Source: B10-G9 sp963712165 (GTDB lineage: Bacteria > Chloroflexota > Anaerolineae > Anaerolineales > UBA11858). Taken from it: a DNA stretch of 64,000 bases. The stretch is from contig CAVQGY010000005.1 in the NCBI GenBank assembly GCA_963712165.1, forward strand, positions 1 to 64,000. The letters run 5' to 3'. The position numbers were made by a program, and so were the translations under genes. This document shows positions 18,901 through 28,500 of the stretch, one piece after another; position 1 is the first letter of the stretch; every line of letters begins with the position of its first letter. Below the pieces are notes generated by a model that saw only the letters and a program-made list of their open reading frames with translations, did not search any database and was not told the origin of the DNA.

Positions 18901-19172
18901 GTTTTAGGGCCCACATCCAGAAATCGATCTGCTTCGGGAAGGGCTTCCCGGAGGTGATAGAGTAAATTTCTGAGATTGGTGCGGGCCTGGGATTCGGAGG
19001 AATCCGGCCAGAACAGATAAGCCAGCTGCTGGCGGGATTGGGGAGCATCGCGGTGGAGCAAGAGATAAGCCAGGAGGGATTGTTGACGCGGGGTATCCAG
19101 GCCCGGGAGGGGTTGCCCGTCATAGACCACATGAAAGTTGCCCAGAAGCTGGATCTGCAGCTTTTTACCCAG
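15938..19172 (-). pseudogene. SARP/BTAD-type ATPase regulator, multiply frameshifted
   Basis: Joined frames give a protein of about 1070 residues. The N-terminus is an OmpR-like DNA-binding fold (QLLGNFHVVYDGQPL, LAYLFWPDSSESQARTNLRN), then a bacterial transcriptional activator domain with TPR-like helices (EAVEQVEKANKKGDHQAFQK on), a STAND/AAA ATPase with Walker A GEAGIGKT and Walker B VIIMDDLHWCD, and C-terminal TPR repeats. Frames change at about 18153, at several points between 16980 and 16560, so at least five indels are present. The beginning has no ATG: the frame opens after a TAA with AAGGAG and a CTG at 19172, or GTG at 19130. Such proteins are large signal-integrating transcription activators. 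It is either a true pseudogene or a badly assembled one. Confidence 0.7.
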
Positions 19173-19232
19173 GGGCAGCGCTCCTTAGATAGGACTGGAT
19201 ATTTGGACTTAATTCAGTATAGCATACGGGAA

Positions 19233-19445
19233 CTACGTCCTGACCGAGGACGGAGGACCAGTTTTGTGACTGGGTGACTTGGAGACCAGGTGAGGGGGAG
19301 AGGCAGATTACATATAAGGAATAGAATTAATATTGGGGGTTTTACGTCCCCGAAGGGGACGTTTGGCGTTAGCCCTTCTGAGGACTTCAGTCCATATTTA
19401 AATCCCGTCCGCTCGCGCAGCGAACAACCGGCCTTCGGGTTTCAA
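19233..19445 (+). repeat. R3 fragment plus R5 copy 3
   Basis: GACCGAGGACGGAGGACCAG is followed at 19343-19393 by the perfect hairpin ACGTCCCCGAAGGGGACGT and TTGGCGTTAGCCCTTCTGAG with GGACTTCAGTCC. Confidence 0.55.
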
Positions 19446-19451
19446 CCCGAT

Positions 19452-19850
19452 TTACCGTATCCCCGTATCAATATCAATATCCAACTGATAGATAGCACCT
19501 GCCTTGATGGTGATCTCCAGTGGTAGATTGTCCGCTGAATCAATTCCCAGGCGGTTGATGTCCACTACATAAGTCCCCACTGGAAGCTCTCCCCGATAGA
19601 CCCCATCCGGACCGATTTCCAAACGGGTGAACTCTGACCTTCCATTCTTTTTATAGACCACGATCTCCCGGGCGGCATAGACCTCCGGGGCCGGGGTGGG
19701 CTCTACTTGCCCCTCCCGCACTACAGGAACCAGGGGGCCAATCGTGACCTGGCCGGCCAGGGTCCCGTACTCCCGGGGTACCGGGGAGCAGGCGGAGAGG
19801 GTGATCAGGAGCAGGGTAAAGAGAATTAGGCGCAGGTGGGTTTTTAACAT
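19452..19850 (-). CDS. small lipoprotein
   Basis: AAGGAG precedes the ATG. A lipobox-type signal peptide (LILFTLLLITLSAC) is followed by a 110-residue beta-rich domain. The pattern GTLAGQVTIGPLVP, then YRGELPVGTYVVDIN resembles carboxypeptidase-regulatory-like (transthyretin-fold) domains. It would be anchored on the outer face of the cytoplasmic membrane. No enzymatic motif is visible. Confidence 0.75.
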   Translation of the reverse strand: MLKTHLRLILFTLLLITLSACSPVPREYGTLAGQVTIGPLVPVVREGQVEPTPAPEVYAAREIVVYKKNGRSEFTRLEIGPDGVYRGELPVGTYVVDINRLGIDSADNLPLEITIKAGAIYQLDIDIDTGIR

Positions 19851-19904
19851 CGGGATCTCCTTCTAGGTTAAGGACTCCCTTGAGAGTGGAAAAGTTCCCG
19901 GGAT

Positions 19905-20040
19905 TGGTCGCTGCGCTCCCGACCGAAGACGGAGGATGGTGATAGGTTCAGATGTAGGGGCGACCCGCTGGGTCGCCCTTTTGTCATTGCGAGGAAGGAG
20001 CGAGGGCGACCTGACGCGGCAATCCCATCACAGATAAGAG
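19905..20040. repeat. R3 fragment, R6 palindrome and R2 copy
   Basis: GACCGAAGACGGAGGATGG, then GGGGCGACCCGCTGGGTCGC (R6), then TGTCATTGCGAGGAAGGAGC to GCGGCAATCCC (R2) lie one after another between two minus-strand genes. Confidence 0.6.
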
Positions 20041-20058
20041 CGGGGAGCAGAATCGATC

Positions 20059-20376
20059 CTAACGAAAAGCCCGTAAGAAGCTGGATGCAGCCAGGGCAGT
20101 CCAGCCAGCGATTCCAGAAAAGGCCAATACCCGTACGATCATCGTCCAGGAAGATTCCCAGATCCACAAGCTTGTCATGATGGGGGTAATGAACACCCAG
20201 GCGGGGATCCTTAGAACGGGGGGCAAATCCCCCACCCACTTCCAGAGGGTGTACAACCATGCCGGATTCGCAATCAGGGCGATTGTGAATCCAATCCAGA
20301 GGATCAGGAAGATCAAAACAGCATAGGAGCTGAGTACTCGTGGAACAGTCATACCCCAAAATGAGGAGTCATTCAT
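20059..20376 (-). CDS. small membrane protein, 105 aa
   Basis: GGGAGAACG precedes the ATG. Three hydrophobic spans are evident (VLSSYAVLIFLILWIGFTIA, PAWVFITPIMTSLWIW, MIVRVLAFSGIAGWTALAAS) and the loops are rich in Trp. The C-terminus is basic. I do not recognise the family. It lies 49 nt downstream of the M23 peptidase gene on the same strand and may share its transcript. Confidence 0.65.
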   Translation of the reverse strand: MNDSSFWGMTVPRVLSSYAVLIFLILWIGFTIALIANPAWLYTLWKWVGDLPPVLRIPAWVFITPIMTSLWIWESSWTMIVRVLAFSGIAGWTALAASSFLRAFR

Positions 20377-20425
20377 AGGCGTTCTCCCGGTTATTAATTC
20401 AGAATTCTCCCATTTGACTTATCCA

Positions 20426-21409
20426 TTATTCCTTCCCTTCTTCTTCTGGATTTGCCTTCCTTCTTAAAAGAATGAGATTGATGGCGAGCCCAAAGGCAAC
20501 TGCGGCCATGGCATAGAGAGCGTATTGGGTTCTGGTTTCCTTGATGGAAAAGTAGTAGCCGCCAATCACCATTGCGATTCCGTATATGATCGGAATAATG
20601 GCATTTTTCTTCCTCAGCGCTTGGGCCAGTGCTAAGATACCGGTCAAGGCATAGATGCTTACTAAGATAATCTCCCCCCTCCACTTCTCGAAGAAGTTCC
20701 CTTTTGGCATCTGGAATCCACCGGGAGGGATCTCCTGGCTGGTGATGACGGCAGACGGTTTCAGCCAGCCCACATCACTCGGGCAGGGTTTGATCCAACC
20801 GGCCATCCAGCGCCACTCTCCCGTCCCGGGATAATCCGTTCGCTGTCCAACCCGGATCGCAAAGTGCAGGTGGGTCACTAAAGGATTTTCCGCACTACCT
20901 CCGTTTTCATCTGAGTCACCCAGGTAGCCAATTAGATCTCCCTTCTCAACGCTGCCTGATTCGAGGTACCAGCGGCTGGGACTGAGGTGGCCATAAAGCG
21001 AGTAGATGTTGAATTGTGGATGATCGATGATGATCAGCCAGCCGTAACCGCCCATGGTGCCAGAAAAACTGATCTCACCGTCGGCGAAGGCGTAAACGGG
21101 GCTGCCGGCAGGTAAATGGTAATCCTCGGCTGCATGATATTTTACTGGATCTATTCCAATGCTGCTTTTACAGAACCTGGCTGGGGTAGGATTGTCATAA
21201 AGGCCAAGTTCATCGAGAGGAAACTGGAATGGTAGTTGATCGTTTTCGGCGAAAGCCAGGGCCTCAGACAAATCTGCCGGTTGTTGCTGGGAGCAGTTAT
21301 CTACTGTCTGGCTGCAGCCGGTGATCAGAAATAACAACAGGATCCAGCTGACGAACAGATAAGGTTTGAAGGATCGAACCTGCCTCTCACTCGATTTTCC
21401 AGTCTTCAT
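20426..21409 (-). CDS. M23-family peptidase lipoprotein with C-terminal membrane spans
   Basis: The 327-residue product has a lipobox signal (FVSWILLLFLITGC), an M23/LytM peptidase core with the zinc motifs YHAAEDYHLPAGSPV and THLHFAI plus IYSLYGHLSP between them, and then three C-terminal membrane spans (GEIILVSIYALTGILALA, AIIPIIYGIAMVIGGYYF, YALYAMAAVAFGLAINLI). The family cuts peptide cross-bridges of peptidoglycan. A lipid anchor plus C-terminal spans on the same protein is unusual for LytM proteins and would hold the domain tightly against the membrane. GAGG is upstream of the ATG. Confidence 0.85.
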   Translation of the reverse strand: MKTGKSSERQVRSFKPYLFVSWILLLFLITGCSQTVDNCSQQQPADLSEALAFAENDQLPFQFPLDELGLYDNPTPARFCKSSIGIDPVKYHAAEDYHLPAGSPVYAFADGEISFSGTMGGYGWLIIIDHPQFNIYSLYGHLSPSRWYLESGSVEKGDLIGYLGDSDENGGSAENPLVTHLHFAIRVGQRTDYPGTGEWRWMAGWIKPCPSDVGWLKPSAVITSQEIPPGGFQMPKGNFFEKWRGEIILVSIYALTGILALAQALRKKNAIIPIIYGIAMVIGGYYFSIKETRTQYALYAMAAVAFGLAINLILLRRKANPEEEGKE

Positions 21410-21529
21410 TGTTGTTTACCTCATTCAGTGATTGGATGCAGCAATGATCTGTATGAAGTTTAACAAATAACTACTCAAAAATAATCGGAAGGAAAGATGG
21501 TTTGAATCTAATACTTTTGACGTAGATTT

Positions 21530-21920
21530 CCAGTGTTGTCATTGCGAGGACGCGAAGCGTCCGTGACAATCTCGCTTTTATTCCTATGCATATGGTCTGC
21601 TTCTCATTTGATGAAATTTCATTAACCATCAGCGGATATGACTGGATTCGCTATTTCGTCTACGCTCCATCCTCTGGATGTCGCTCCGCTCAATGAGCTG
21701 TATATCCCTTGGAACATGATAAAAGGGCGACCCTCCCTCGCGCAGCTGAGCGATACCCCGGTCCCCCTTATGAGGAATTGGGAATCCAATCGTTCCTGCA
21801 CCCTCAGATAAATCTGAGGGCTGATGATAAGCAAACCTCCCTGAAGGGAGGTTGCTCGGAAACCCCGGTTTAGCGGGGTTTGGTTTAATTCAGCCCATGG
21901 TTTTAACCATGGATGGTTAA
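21530..21920. repeat. repeat island: R2, R4, R6-like arm and R1 copy 3
   Basis: An R2 copy (TTGTCATTGCGAGGACG) is followed by R4 (21631-21720, TTTCGTCTACGCTCCATCCT on), an AGGGCGACCCTCC arm and a full R1 at 21798-21918. In this R1 the arms GGGCTGA/TTCAGCCC enclose AACCTCCCTGAAGGGAGGTT and AACCCCGGTTTAGCGGGGTT, followed by CCATGGTTTTAACCATGG. Confidence 0.65.
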
Positions 21921-21939
21921 GAATACCGATTAATCACAG

Positions 21940-22420
21940 ACATAATATTGCCGCAGTGCCACCAGGTCATGAGCCCTTCACGTTGCTCAGGACAGGCTCC
22001 GCTAACACCGATCTTTCGCCCTTCAGTTCCTTCAGGACAGGCGCAGCGAAGCTTTTCCGGTCTCATTATCCCGGTCGTGAGCCCTTCGCTCTGCTCAAGA
22101 TAGGCTCCAACCATACTATGTTTGGATGCAATCGAAGAGGCGGATATGACTGGATCCGCCATTTCGTCTACGCTCCATCCCCTGGATGTCGCTCCGCTCA
22201 ATGAGCTGCATATCCCTTAGAAAATGATAAAAGGGCGACGCATCGCGTCGCCCCTACATCAATCCGAATTGCGGTTTGTGTCCATTCTCCCTGTCCCCCC
22301 GTCTCCGAGTCTCCCGGTCATTCCTAAGGCTCCAGCCGCAATCCCGCTGCTGAGTAGCCCCCGAATAAATCCGAGGGCGACTTTAATTCAAACCTCCCTG
22401 CTATGCAGAGGGAGCTTGGC
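21940..22420. repeat. repeat island: GCTCAGGACAG units, R4 copy 2, R6 and partial R1
   Basis: Several CAGGACAGGCTCCGC-type units precede a second R4 (22138-22231) that matches the copy 500 bp upstream at nearly every base. R6 (GGGCGACGCATCGCGTCGCC) and a degraded R1 (CCCCGAATAAATCCGAGGG, then AACCTCCC...GGGAG) follow. No gene is seen between 21410 and 22518. Confidence 0.6.
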
Positions 22421-22518
22421 AAGATATAATGCGGATAATCCTGCTCTGGGAGACCATCTTTTTCCAAAGTAGACAGTCAACCACTTGAACGAATAAATCC
22501 AACCAGATAACTCAATAT

Positions 22519-25500
22519 ATGGCCAAGAAAGGAATACTGTTAAGTTTTTTCCGCGAAGCCGAGGATGCCCAGGCATCTCTGCGCGCTCTGGGGGGCAAAG
22601 GCTTTCAGCGCCGGGTCCTGCTGGAGAGAACTTCTGAAGGAAGATTGGTGCGCCGCGATCCCCGCTACCGGGTGCGGAGCTTGATCCACGTGTTAATTGG
22701 TCTATTCCTGGGCGGATTCAGCTGGGTCCTCCATTATCTGGACCTTTTACCCCAACTGATCCCATCCAAGCAGCTAAATGTCCTGCTGTTCAGTGGATTG
22801 GGATTGATCCTGGGGGCAAGTTTTGGCGGATTGTTTTCTGCCCGGGTGCTGCCCAGTGTCTCGAAGAGACTGGCTGATCAGTATGCCCGTTGGCTGAGGC
22901 GGGAGGAATCCTTGCTGATCCTGCTGGCACCTGGTCATTCTCTGGCTGGAGCTGTGCGGGTAATTAGGGATGCGATTGAAACCGATGCTTCCATCTTTGC
23001 CCTGCACCCCCAGCTCCATTTTCCGCCTTCCAGACCTCACCGCGAACTCACCACCCTGACCCTGCCCCAAATCAAGGACCATGCCTCCCGCCTGGCAGCA
23101 GAACATAAAGTTGATTTCCAGGGAAAATCCAGCCGCCTGCTGATAGAGGGACTTGAAAACTCCCGTCAGACCATCCATGATATTTGTGGTGATTTGAGAG
23201 ATTCTGTTCATCTGGAACAGAATGTCAGCCCAGTTGCCGAATGGATTCTCGATAATGAGTATGTAATTGAGAGCCACGGACGTGATGTTACTCTCAATCT
23301 GCCAAAATCCTATTATCAGGAGCTGCCCAGACTCAGCGAGGATCCTGATCGGGACTTCCCGCGAGTTTACAGCCTGGCCAAAGAGCTGATTGCTCACACC
23401 GATGCCCGGCTTGACAGTGAAAAGCTGTTAGCTTTCCTGGATGCCTATCAGGAGGTTGATTGCCTCACCATCGGAGAATTATGGGCTTTGCCGCTCATGC
23501 TGAGGATTGCCTTGATCCATCAGGTAGAACTCCTTGTCCGGGAAGCCTGGCAAGAACTGCAGGATCGGGAGTTGGCAGATCTTTGGGCTAACCGGCTCCT
23601 GGCAATCTTGCGGCGAGAACCGGACCAACTTTTTGCTGTTTTGGCTGATCTGGCAGGGCAGCAAAGTCAGCCCAGCCCCTATTTTGCCACCCAACTCAGC
23701 GGCCATCTCTATGATGAGGATGCTGCTCTTGTGCCGGTTCAAAGTTGGCTGGAACGCTCCCTGAGGAAATCTCTTACCGAGCTGCATGCCGCAGAACAAT
23801 CCCGCCAGGCTATCAGCCAGATCTCGATTGGAAATGCCATAACCAGTCTGCGCCAATTATCCCTGCTGGACTGGCGGGAAATCTTTGAAGAGCAAAGCCG
23901 TGTTGAAGCCATCCTGCGCCGCGATCCGGCCGGGATATACGCAGATATGGATTTTGATACCCGCAACCAGTACCGGGGAATGGTTGAGATCATGGCCAAA
24001 GGCTCTGGTATGGAGGAAATTGAAGTAGCCCGCAGAGTTGTGAAGCTGGCTGCGGAAGATGGGACCAGGGAAGGCTGGGAATCCCGCCAGAAGCATATTG
24101 GCACCTACTTGATTGGGGAAGGCAGAGCCCGCTTTTCAAAAACCATCAGCTGTCAGGAGAAACTGCTTTTCCGGTTACGGAGCTGGATCTATCAGCATCA
24201 CACCCCTATTTATCTCGGCTCTATCCTGATCATGACCCTGATATTGATAGCTTATCCCCTGATCAAGACCCTTAATACTGGATTGACACTGATGAATGGC
24301 TTGATATTGGCCATCATATTATTTCCAGCCAGCCAACTTGCCACTGAATGGGTTAATTATCTGGTCACCCGGGTCATACCTCCTCGAAATTTACCCAAAA
24401 TGGACTTCTCCGAGGGTGGGATTCCGGACGTCTATCGCACCCTGGTAGTGATCCCAATGATGCTGACAGATCCAAAGACTGTTGAGGAAGAAATTCAGAA
24501 GCTGGAAATTCGCTTCCTGGGAAACCGCGAATATAATCTGATCTTCGGGCTGTTCTCTGATTTTGTTGATGCTGATTCTCCAGTATTGGATAAAGATCAG
24601 GAGCTGCTTGATATCGCCCGCTTTGGCATCAACAGACTGAACCAGACCTATGGGGTGGGGCGTTTTTATCTCTTCCACCGCCAGAGGGTCTGGAGTGAAT
24701 CGGAGCAGAAATATATTGGCTGGGAACGGAAACGTGGAAAATTGGAGGAACTCAACCATCTGATCCTGGGCCAGCGAGGCGAGGATGAACCCTCTATTGT
24801 ATACCTGGGAGATCAAAACCGATTGCGGGATATTCGTTATGTCATCACCCTCGACAGTGATACCCAGTTACCCCGGGACACTGCCCGGCGCATGATCGAA
24901 ACCCTGGCTCATCCCCTCAATCAACCTCGCTATGATCAAGAGGGGAGAATCGCAGGGGGTTCTTATACCATTATTCAACCCAGGGTCAGTCCCTCGCTTC
25001 CCAGCGCAACCGCATCCCGCTTCAGCCGGATCTTTACCGATCCAGTGGGAACGGATCCTTATACCAAGGCAGTCTCCAATGCCTACCAGGATCTGACCGG
25101 GGAAGGATCGTATATTGGCAAAGGGATTTATGATCCCCGGGCTTTCCACCACACCCTGGCGGACTCTTTTCCAGATGAGTGTTTGCTGAGCCATGATTTA
25201 ATTGAAGGTGTCCATGTCCGGACAGGCTTAGCCACCGATATTGAACTCTTTGATGAGTTCCCCGCTGATTATATGGGCTACAGCCGCAGACAGCACCGCT
25301 GGATCCGGGGAGACTGGCAGATAGCGGAGTGGATTTTTCCCAGAGTGCCCAGTAGAAAGGGGGATAGAATTCCCAATCCTCTGGGAGCAATTTCTCGCTG
25401 GAAGATTTTTGATAATCTGCGCCGAAGTCTTCTTCCGACGGCCAGTGTGGCTGCCCTGATCTTATCCTGGTTGGTGAATTCTGAGTTTCCTGTTTTCACT

Positions 25501-28500
25501 TACGCCCTGATCGCAAGTGTGCTGCTCTTTCAACCCCTGGCGGGTCCATTAACCTGGGCAACTACCTCAAAAGGTCTCGGCTCCTTTTCTCTGCGCCAGA
25601 TTAGCCATGATCTGACCCGCGCTATTTCGGAAGCTTCCTTACTGATGCACCAAGCAGGTTTGGCAGCAGACGCCATCATTAGAGTATTTATCCGCAAATG
25701 GATTTCCCGGCGCAAGCTGCTGGAGTGGACCACAGCCCAGATGGCTGCAAAGATCAGTGGAGCTCAGGAGAATATACTTCAGCTGAATTTCTGGTTGATC
25801 TCAATCATCAGCGCTGTTCTTGGGGCAGTTGTTTTCCTGCTGAGACCAGATCGCCTGCCGGCTGCACTGCCGTGGTTGTTCTTGTGGTTTTTCAGCCCGC
25901 TGCTTGCCTGGCTATTAACCCGGGAGGAACCTGGCCGAAAACCGAGGCAGTCTCTTAGCGGCCGCGATACACGCAAACTTCGCCGGGTAGCCCGGCGGAC
26001 CTGGCGCTATTTTGATGATTTCGTGGGACCCGATACACACTGGCTTCCGCCAGATAACTACCAGGTTTCTCATCAGAACCAGCTTGCCCTGCGCACCAGC
26101 CCGACCAATATTGGTATGTGGATGCTGAGTGCTCTGGCGGCAAATGATTTTGGGTACCTGACCTTGAATCAAACCATCCAGCGCTTGGAAAGTACCATGG
26201 ACTCACTCGGTCAGATCGAACGCTACAATGGCCATCTGCTCAATTGGTACAACCTGGAAGATCTCCAGCCGCTTTCGCCCCGTTATGTGTCATCGGTTGA
26301 CAGCGGCAACTTCATTGCTGCCCTCTGGACTCTTGAAGTGGGGATAAAAAATAAACTATCCCAACCCATTCTGGATCAGGTTGCCCTGACTGGACTGCAG
26401 GATTCCGGGGAAATCCTGCTCGAAGAGCTGCGGAAGGAGAAGGCCCCGGAAGACATCATCAAGCAAGTTTCTGATCTTTTGAATCTGATCAAGAAATGCC
26501 CTCCCAGAACCATGGATCTGATCAAGCTGATCCGGGAAATCCATTCCCGGGTGATCTCTACGGCTGATTTAACCCGTGATTACGCCGGAACCCAGGCTGG
26601 GGGAGCTTATTGGGCTCGCCAGCTTGAACGACAGGTCTCAGACTGGACAGAATTGATTGACACCTATTTACTGTGGATGGAAATATTAGCTGAAAAATCA
26701 GAAGAAGATCTGGCCGAGACTGGTCTGGATAGTCTGCTGACCCTTTACCAAGACGCTACCGATGCTCCTTCCCTGCGTGATCTGGCGGGAGAAGAGTTCA
26801 CCGGTATAGGTGATCTTGATCTCGGCAGACAAATCACTGAGAGCCAGACCCAGAACAGCCCAAGCTGGGTGGGTGAATTTTATGAGGTGTTTTCCCGATC
26901 CCGCTGGTTCGCTGGTGAACTTCTTTCCCAGGCTGAAAGTTTGGTCGAGGACATGCGGGCTTTTTCCGATCAAATCGACTTGGGTTTCATGTACGACGAA
27001 AAACGGAGCCTATTCACCATTGGTTACAACCTGACCACGGATCAATTTGACAACTCCTATTATGATTTATTGGCCAGTGAATCCCGCCTGGGCAGTTATG
27101 TTGCCATCTCCCGGGGAGATGTTCCGGTAGACCACTGGCTTTCCCTGAATAGACCTTACAGTTCCCATCGCGGACATAGGGTCTTGTTGAGCTGGACCGG
27201 AACCATGTTTGAATACCTGATGCCGCTGCTTCTGCAGCAGTCATACCCCAATTCCCTGCTGGATCAAGCAACCAGGGAAGCGGTTAACCTGCAGATTGCT
27301 TACGGCAATAACCGCCGGATACCCTGGGGTATTTCAGAATCTGCCTATGGGGATCTGGATCTGAACAAAACCTACCAGTACAAAGCTTTTGGTGTTCCAT
27401 GGTTAGGCCTCAAGCGTGATCTGGAGGAAGACCTGGTCGTGGCCCCGTATGCAGCCATTCTGGCAGTGAGTATTGAACCACAGGCAGTGGTAAAAAACCT
27501 GGATCGTCTGGCAAAAAAAGGAATGCTGAGTGATTATGGCTACTTTGAGGCCGTAGATTATAATCGCAGACCCAGGTCAGATGCTGAACCCGGCGTGATT
27601 GTCCGAGCGTATATGGCTCACCATCAAGGCATGGGATTTCTGGCTTTGACCAATTTTCTGTTCGATGACGTGATGAAGAGTCGTTTTCACCAGGATCCCC
27701 GGATAAAGGCAGCCGAACCGCTCCTGTATGAACGGGTTCCAGTCTCACCACCCATTCACCATGTTTCAACCCGCGAAGAAATATCAACCCGGGTTCAAGC
27801 CATAGGGATTGCTCCCTCGATCAGCAAATTTGATACACCTCATACGAATACACCCAAGATTCAGATGCTCTCCAACGGTCAACTTTCCTCGATGACTACC
27901 AATGCAGGGGGAGGATATTTGCGCTGGAAGGAAATGGATCTTACCCGCTGGCGGGCGGACAGCACCACAGATCATTATGGATCTTTCCTGTATTTGCGTG
28001 ATACAGATAGTGGAGAAATCTGGTCCAACCTCTATCACCCCCTGAATCGGAAACCAGATCGTTATAGCGTACATTTCCCACTGGACCGGGCTGAATACCG
28101 CCGCCGTGACAATGGTGTTGAAACCAGAACGGAAGTGATTGTGTCCCCAGAGGACGATGTTGAGATACGGCGCATCACATTGATCAACAGATCCATCCGC
28201 ACCAGAAAGATACAGGCTACCAGCTATTATGAATTAGCGATGTCAACACCCGGAGCGGATCGCCAGCACCAAGCCTTTAACAAGCTTTTTATCCAGACAG
28301 AATCAGTGGTGGAAAAACAAGCTCTGCTGGCTTACCGAAGAGCTCGTCAGGAAGATGATCCTCCAATATATACCGTTCACAGTCTCGATGCCATCGATCA
28401 AACAATTCAAACCGGTATGCCCCAATTTGAAACCGATCGGAGGGTGTTCATTGGGCGGGGGCATTCCCTGGCCAATCCAATGGGAATCGAAACAAAGCTG

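Noticed and set aside
21530..22420. Possible CRISPR array or insertion sequence in the repeat island
   Set aside because: The units differ in type and spacing, there are no regular spacers, and no transposase or cas gene is nearby; it is a mixture of dispersed palindromic repeats.
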